64,000 nt of DNA from Herbaspirillum sp. CF444. Lineage in GTDB: Bacteria; Pseudomonadota; Gammaproteobacteria; Burkholderiales; Burkholderiaceae_D. Below are positions 59,713-64,000 of this stretch, piece by piece (the stretch's first letter is position 1; each line of letters opens with the position of its first letter). The DNA is taken from contig NZ_AKJW01000058.1 of assembly GCF_000282135.1 (NCBI RefSeq), forward strand, positions 186,001 to 250,000, in the 5' to 3' direction. The translations under genes were made by a program, and so were the position numbers. Under the pieces are notes generated by a model. That model saw only the letters and a program-made list of their open reading frames with translations. It searched no databases and was not told the DNA's origin.

Positions 59713-60426
59713 ATGAAAAACATGAACCTGCCTGTGAAGCACATGGGATACAAGATGGAGTCGAAACAAATGGGGCGTAGCAATCTTATCAGGGTTGGAA
59801 TCGCTGACGATTATCCGGTGGTTTTACGGGGCGTGGAGAGCATTCTCGCGCCTTGCTCAGACATGGTGTTGAGCTTCGCCGCGGAAAGTATAGCGCAGCT
59901 CATGGACGGGCTGACACATTCTCCGGTCGACGTATTGCTTTGCGACTATGCGTTCGATGACGATCCACAGGCCGATGGCCTGAACTTGCTCCGTAAGATT
60001 CGGCGTCATGCTCCAGAGATGCGAGTCATTTTTCTTAGCGCGCATGCACTTTCGCACATCATCTCTGGTGCACTTGAACTGGGAGCTGCCGGCTTTATTG
60101 GTAAAAACAAGACGGACTTCGTCAATCTTCCGCAGGCGGTGCGCAGCGTGTACGCCGGCAATATCTATTTGCCACAATCATTGTCGGCGCTGCTGCTGGA
60201 ACAGATCTTCACCCATCAGGCAGGCCAGGTAGGCCTGCAGAGTCTTTCAGAGCGTGAATCGGCAGTTGCCAGAATGATATGCGAAGGACTATCAATCAGA
60301 GCCATCGCTCAGCGTCTCCATCGCAGTCCGAAAACGATCAGTAACCAGAAAGTCGCGGCGATGAAGAAGCTTGGGGTCAGCAACGACGTCGAGTTGAGCC
60401 GGGTCTTCAGAGACTTGAACGAATGA
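59713..60426 (+). CDS. NarL/FixJ-type response regulator
   Basis: Receiver plus LuxR-type helix-turn-helix, 237 residues from the ATG at 59713; the real start may be later (59755 or 59770), since receivers usually begin just before IRVGIADDYPVV. Phosphate-accepting D78 lies in LLCDYAFDDDP, the switch Ser in FLSAHAL and Lys in GFIGKNK. HTH: LSERESAVARMICEGLSIRAIAQRLHRSPKTISNQKVAAMKKLGVSNDVEL (about 175-225). It resembles BvgA/FimZ/RocA regulators and is 10 bases before the kinase gene. Confidence 0.93.
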   Translation: MKNMNLPVKHMGYKMESKQMGRSNLIRVGIADDYPVVLRGVESILAPCSDMVLSFAAESIAQLMDGLTHSPVDVLLCDYAFDDDPQADGLNLLRKIRRHAPEMRVIFLSAHALSHIISGALELGAAGFIGKNKTDFVNLPQAVRSVYAGNIYLPQSLSALLLEQIFTHQAGQVGLQSLSERESAVARMICEGLSIRAIAQRLHRSPKTISNQKVAAMKKLGVSNDVELSRVFRDLNE

Positions 60427-60436
60427 GGTAGCACGC

Positions 60437-63400
60437 ATGCCTCGCCAGATCCTTGCGCTTTCAGAGCGCTACTATCGCCGCATGCTGTACGGATGCGCCG
60501 CCTTGCTGTCGGTGGCCATCATCTGTGCATTGTTGTTTCTAGGGTACAGCGCTTTCAGCCAATTTCGAGAGCGGCAAGTTGGGTTATTCATCAGCAAGCG
60601 AGAACAGATTAAGGCTGAAGCCGATCGTTTGGCTGCGCGAGTCACGCAATTCGCGGAAATGTACGGACGGCTGCAACGTCTGTATCAAAACGACATACTG
60701 TCGCCAGAAGGGTATCTGACCAAGCCGGAAGGAGGGGGGATTTTCACCACGCCCGATACCCTGACAGTGGTGCCGTTTTCAATTGTTGGCAACTTGACTC
60801 CCACGCGCGACCGCGCTTATCTGAGCAGCCTGCTGCAGTTGCTACGGCAGGCATCGGCTTTGCCGATCTTTAATCCTGCCGAGCCGGGCGTAACCCTCAA
60901 TGGCTATCTCTATACGTCAGATCATTCTTTCCTGGCGATTTCGCCGCCGCTGGCATCTGAAGAGGCGCGCATCGTCGGGCAGCAAGGTAGCCACACCTTC
61001 ATCGGCAATATGGGGTTGCAGGTTGACGCTGCATTTGCGCGCGAATTTGCTCGCGCCGCAGATGCGCAGGGCAGCGTAGGACACAAGGTGATCTGGTGGA
61101 GCCCATCAGGCAATGCACCGATAGCACGCGACGCTATTACCGGGCTGGCTGTACAGATCCCCCTGACTAACAGCCATGTGGCCACCGCAGTCTTCTCGGT
61201 GCCGGGCAAGCAGTTTCACCAGTTCTTCATGAGTAACGAAAGCGTGCCTGGACTGTTCGTGCTGGATGCAGGGAATAATGGACGTCTTCTGAGCGACTGG
61301 CATTTTCCTTTCGATAACACCGTTCTGGGCCATGTACGCGACAAGTCCGGACAAGCGGCGCGTGATGGCAATCACATCACTTATTTTCGGGTGGGCAGCT
61401 ATTTTTTTATTACCCAGAATATCGATGCACCCGGCTGGACAGTCGTCTATTCGTTTACATGGAGAGATATCATAGATGGTCTGCATGGTGACTTCACCAT
61501 CGGTGCATTTTGGGGTTTGTTCGCTTTGTTTTTTGTTTGGGCCGCAACCTTGTACTTCGACAAATTTGTCATCAGTCCCTTGCAGAAGAAGGCACTGGCG
61601 CTGATTGAAACACGCCAGTTCAGTCAGACCATCATCGATACGCTGCCGGTAGGAATCGCCGTGTATGCGTTTGGCACTGGCCAAGTAGTGCTGCAAAATT
61701 CCGTGGCGTCTCAGATGCTGGAACACTCGCTCATTCCACACAGTGAGTTTTATGCCCAGATCGTAAGGGAATGCAACCTTTTGGGGCAGCACTCGGAGAG
61801 TGATCTCGATCATTCGATGATCGAAGCGGAAATACGCCTGCGTGACGGTGGCGCCAGCTATCTCGGTTCGGTCTGGGCCCGCACGCGCTTTGCCGGTCAA
61901 GACGTGGTCTTGCTGGGCATGATCGATATGAATATGCACAAAGCGCACGAAGCGCTGGTGCTTGAAGCAAAGACCATGGCGGATAAGGCTAACCAGGCGA
62001 AGTCGATGTTTCTCGCACAGGTTAGTCATGAGATTCGTACCCCCTTGCATGGGGCCATTGGACATATGGAGCTGCTGGCGCGCGATGACTTAAAGGATCA
62101 GCAGCGTCAGCGCGTGGAGCTGATCAGGCATGCCTTCGACATGCTGATGAGCTTGGTCAATGACATCCTGGACGTCACTAAAATTGAGGCCACATCGATA
62201 GAGCTGAACAGCACCCTGGTCAACGTCAATGACCTTCTTGAAGAATGTGCGCAGCTATTTGCACCATTGGCGCTCAATAAGGGATTACAGTTCTATTGCC
62301 TGCCATCGCCGGCATTCGAAGAACCCCTGTTGGGGGATCGCCAGCGCTTGATGCAGATACTCCAAAACCTGGTCGGCAACGCGGTGAAGTTTACATCGCA
62401 CGGTGCTATCACCCTGGCGGTGACTCGGATGACCAGCGAGGATTTGGCCGGAGTTGTACGTTTCGAGGTCACCGACACGGGAATCGGTGTTTCACTCGCT
62501 GCCCGCCAACGTATCTTCGAATCGCTCGAACAGGCCGACGAAACTATTAGCAGCCGTTTTGGCGGAACCGGTTTAGGCCTTTCCTTGTGCCGGCGACTGG
62601 CTGAATTGATGGGGGGGCGCATTACCCTTACCAGCAAGGAGGGGGAAGGCAGCGTTTTTGGTGCCGAAATTCCTTTGGCTTCCACTGCATACCAGCCAGC
62701 GGCACAGACCCGGCCATTAAGCAATCGCGTGATAGCGCTGCATTGTCGGGTTGCCGTACTACGTGAGATGCTCTGCTCCTATCTGCAGCATTGGGGGGCT
62801 GAAGTACAAGTAGCGCCTTGCGAGGGGCACGTCGATATCGAACTTGTAGCACAGGATTGCGACGAGAAGCGGCTCGACTCCGACACTAAAGTAGTGTCGA
62901 TTCGGGCTGACGTTGTCAGGCACGGAACGACGCACGGAGGATCTGGTCAGGTCAGCGCTTTTGACCGCAAGTCATGGATTCTGGCCCTCGCCGATAGCGG
63001 CAGTGCGGACCTGCCTGCGATTCGAACTGAAGTCCCTGTGCCGAACGGGCGAGGCGACCTGGATATTCTGGTGGCCGAAGATGATCATGTGAATCTAACA
63101 CTGATCGAGCATCAGCTAGAGGCATTAGGTTATCGATCAGTACGTCTGACGCGAGATGGTGCCGAGGCGCTGGAGCAGTGGCAGTCCAAACGACCGGATA
63201 TCCTGATCACGGATTTGGGTATGCCACGGCTCGACGGCATTGCACTGGCCACCGAGATTCGCAAGCAAGACGCCCGCGCGGTGATCGTCGCTGCCACCGC
63301 GGTCAGCCACAGCAAATCAGACGATTTGCGTCTGAGTATTTTCAATGAAGTGATATACAAGCCGATCTCGATCAATACGCTGCAACGAATACTGGAAGGA

Positions 63401-63715
63401 CTCTGGCCTGTTTCCTCCGAGTCAAAATTCGAGAGTGACGGATGTGCGGCCAGCCTTGAGGAAGTTCTGCGGCAGGCGTTCTCCCAATCTTGGCCAAAAG
63501 AGAGGAGCAAGTTGATCGAGGCCATCGAGGACGGAGACACTCCCTTGATCATTCGTCTCCTTCATCGATTGCAGGGAGGGTTGCAGGCCTTGGGGCAGGA
63601 TGCAATGGCAGGGGAAAGTCTGGCTTTGCAGTCGGGGCTGGCCGGAGGCGATCTCGATGCATACAACCGTTGCAAGCAATGGATATCAGAGGTGGAGCGG
63701 TGGATTAAGCAGTGA
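60437..63715 (+). CDS. Hybrid sensor histidine kinase (HisKA-HATPase-REC-HPt)
   Basis: Membrane sensor of 1092 residues. One helix at about 16-38, a periplasmic domain of about 315 residues with no recognised fold, a second helix at about 356-378, a PAS-like region (about 390-500), HisKA with H531 in SHEIRTPLHG, HATPase with NAVKFTSHG, DTGIGV and GGTGLGLSLC, a degenerate receiver-like spacer (about 760-860), a receiver with D926 in ITDLGMP, and a C-terminal HPt with H1043 in LLHRLQGGL. A full phosphorelay could pass to the response regulator encoded just upstream. RcsC/BvgS/RocS-like architecture. Confidence 0.93.
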   Translation: MPRQILALSERYYRRMLYGCAALLSVAIICALLFLGYSAFSQFRERQVGLFISKREQIKAEADRLAARVTQFAEMYGRLQRLYQNDILSPEGYLTKPEGGGIFTTPDTLTVVPFSIVGNLTPTRDRAYLSSLLQLLRQASALPIFNPAEPGVTLNGYLYTSDHSFLAISPPLASEEARIVGQQGSHTFIGNMGLQVDAAFAREFARAADAQGSVGHKVIWWSPSGNAPIARDAITGLAVQIPLTNSHVATAVFSVPGKQFHQFFMSNESVPGLFVLDAGNNGRLLSDWHFPFDNTVLGHVRDKSGQAARDGNHITYFRVGSYFFITQNIDAPGWTVVYSFTWRDIIDGLHGDFTIGAFWGLFALFFVWAATLYFDKFVISPLQKKALALIETRQFSQTIIDTLPVGIAVYAFGTGQVVLQNSVASQMLEHSLIPHSEFYAQIVRECNLLGQHSESDLDHSMIEAEIRLRDGGASYLGSVWARTRFAGQDVVLLGMIDMNMHKAHEALVLEAKTMADKANQAKSMFLAQVSHEIRTPLHGAIGHMELLARDDLKDQQRQRVELIRHAFDMLMSLVNDILDVTKIEATSIELNSTLVNVNDLLEECAQLFAPLALNKGLQFYCLPSPAFEEPLLGDRQRLMQILQNLVGNAVKFTSHGAITLAVTRMTSEDLAGVVRFEVTDTGIGVSLAARQRIFESLEQADETISSRFGGTGLGLSLCRRLAELMGGRITLTSKEGEGSVFGAEIPLASTAYQPAAQTRPLSNRVIALHCRVAVLREMLCSYLQHWGAEVQVAPCEGHVDIELVAQDCDEKRLDSDTKVVSIRADVVRHGTTHGGSGQVSAFDRKSWILALADSGSADLPAIRTEVPVPNGRGDLDILVAEDDHVNLTLIEHQLEALGYRSVRLTRDGAEALEQWQSKRPDILITDLGMPRLDGIALATEIRKQDARAVIVAATAVSHSKSDDLRLSIFNEVIYKPISINTLQRILEGLWPVSSESKFESDGCAASLEEVLRQAFSQSWPKERSKLIEAIEDGDTPLIIRLLHRLQGGLQALGQDAMAGESLALQSGLAGGDLDAYNRCKQWISEVERWIKQ

Positions 63716-64000
63716 TGATTCGTCGTTGATGAAAAAAGCCCCGTTGGCGCTGGATAGCCAACGGGGCAAAAAGGTTGCATTGGTGGTTTAGTTAAGGGCG
63801 GGGGAACCGATGCAACCCGGGGGAGGCCTGCAGTCTAAATTGTGGACCAAGTGCGCTATCAGAATGTTACTGTCCGTGGAATGCCATTGAAATGGGCGAT
63901 CACCCAAGAGATGGCAAGACAAGGCTCATTGTCGCTCATCGCAAATCTCCGGCTCTCTAGAAATGTACGCTGTATGCGCTGGCGAGCCAGTATCCGACAT
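63716..64000. other. Right-hand end, no clear gene
   Basis: After the kinase stop there is a hairpin, then about 230 bases without a recognised gene. A 26-codon minus-strand frame (63859-63939) starts after GGAG and reads MSDNEPCLAISWVIAHFNGIPRTVTF in part; it may be a peptide gene or chance. Confidence 0.4.
63732..63773 (-). terminator. Intrinsic terminator for a minus-strand transcript
   Basis: GCCCCGTTGGC and GCCAACGGGGC form an 11-pair stem around GCTGGATA. On the minus strand the stem is followed by TTTTTT, on the plus strand by A residues, so it stops transcription coming from the right. Confidence 0.75.

Noticed and set aside
63732-63773. Terminator for the hybrid kinase gene.
   Set aside because: The plus strand after the stem carries A residues, not T; the orientation suits the opposite strand.

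Overview
The window reads as chromosomal DNA of a betaproteobacterium in or near the Oxalobacteraceae, most like Herbaspirillum. I base this on remembered gene order and protein character, not on a search. Supporting signs are the run mlaFEDACB - ABC transporter - bolA - murA - hisGDCBHAFIE - hinT - tatABC, a short HisG, petABC followed by sspA/sspB, and DNA that looks GC-rich and densely coding up to about 39.6 kb.

Left part (1-39.7 kb): core housekeeping. In order: ftsX (cut by the window edge), ftsE and ftsY on the minus strand; two M16 peptidase-family genes around a ParA-like ATPase; rsmD, coaD and a 2[4Fe-4S] ferredoxin; a thiol dioxygenase overlapping a four-domain rhodanese; an EamA exporter; a GGDEF cyclase; a family-32-type methyltransferase and ychF; the complete Mla phospholipid-transport set; an ABC-2 exporter pair; bolA, murA and the whole histidine pathway, with a DNA adenine methyltransferase between hisD and hisC; hinT and tatABC; a DUF2461 gene, an HtrA/DegQ-type protease, a NIF3-like gene and mscL; the cytochrome bc1 operon petABC; sspA and sspB; and tRNA-Thr(TGT). 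The Rieske protein carries a twin-arginine signal, so its export depends on the nearby tatABC.

Middle part (39.6-52.4 kb): accessory DNA. It starts with three small membrane-protein genes between two copies of a roughly 230-bp direct repeat. The repeat contains the 3' half of tRNA-Thr and its terminator, which looks like an island or duplication scar. Then come a COQ7-like diiron protein, a LysR regulator divergent from an AzoR-like reductase and a Rossmann reductase, an HxlR regulator divergent from two paralogous Rossmann reductases that flank an SDR, an IS110-type transposase remnant, an AmiD-like lipoprotein amidase, an unknown gene and an orphan periplasmic sugar-binding protein. Several stretches of 300-1000 bases here hold no convincing gene.

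Right part (52.4-63.7 kb): a chaperone-usher fimbrial cluster (pilin, chaperone, usher, tip protein, second chaperone). It runs with almost no gaps into an EAL-domain protein, a NarL-type response regulator and a hybrid histidine kinase (HisKA-HATPase-REC-HPt). The arrangement recalls the Pseudomonas Roc system that controls Cup fimbriae, but here the signalling genes sit on the same strand immediately after the fimbrial genes, and the EAL protein has no receiver domain. This is the most interesting system in the window. A terminator after the kinase faces the other way and implies a minus-strand transcript entering from the right edge.
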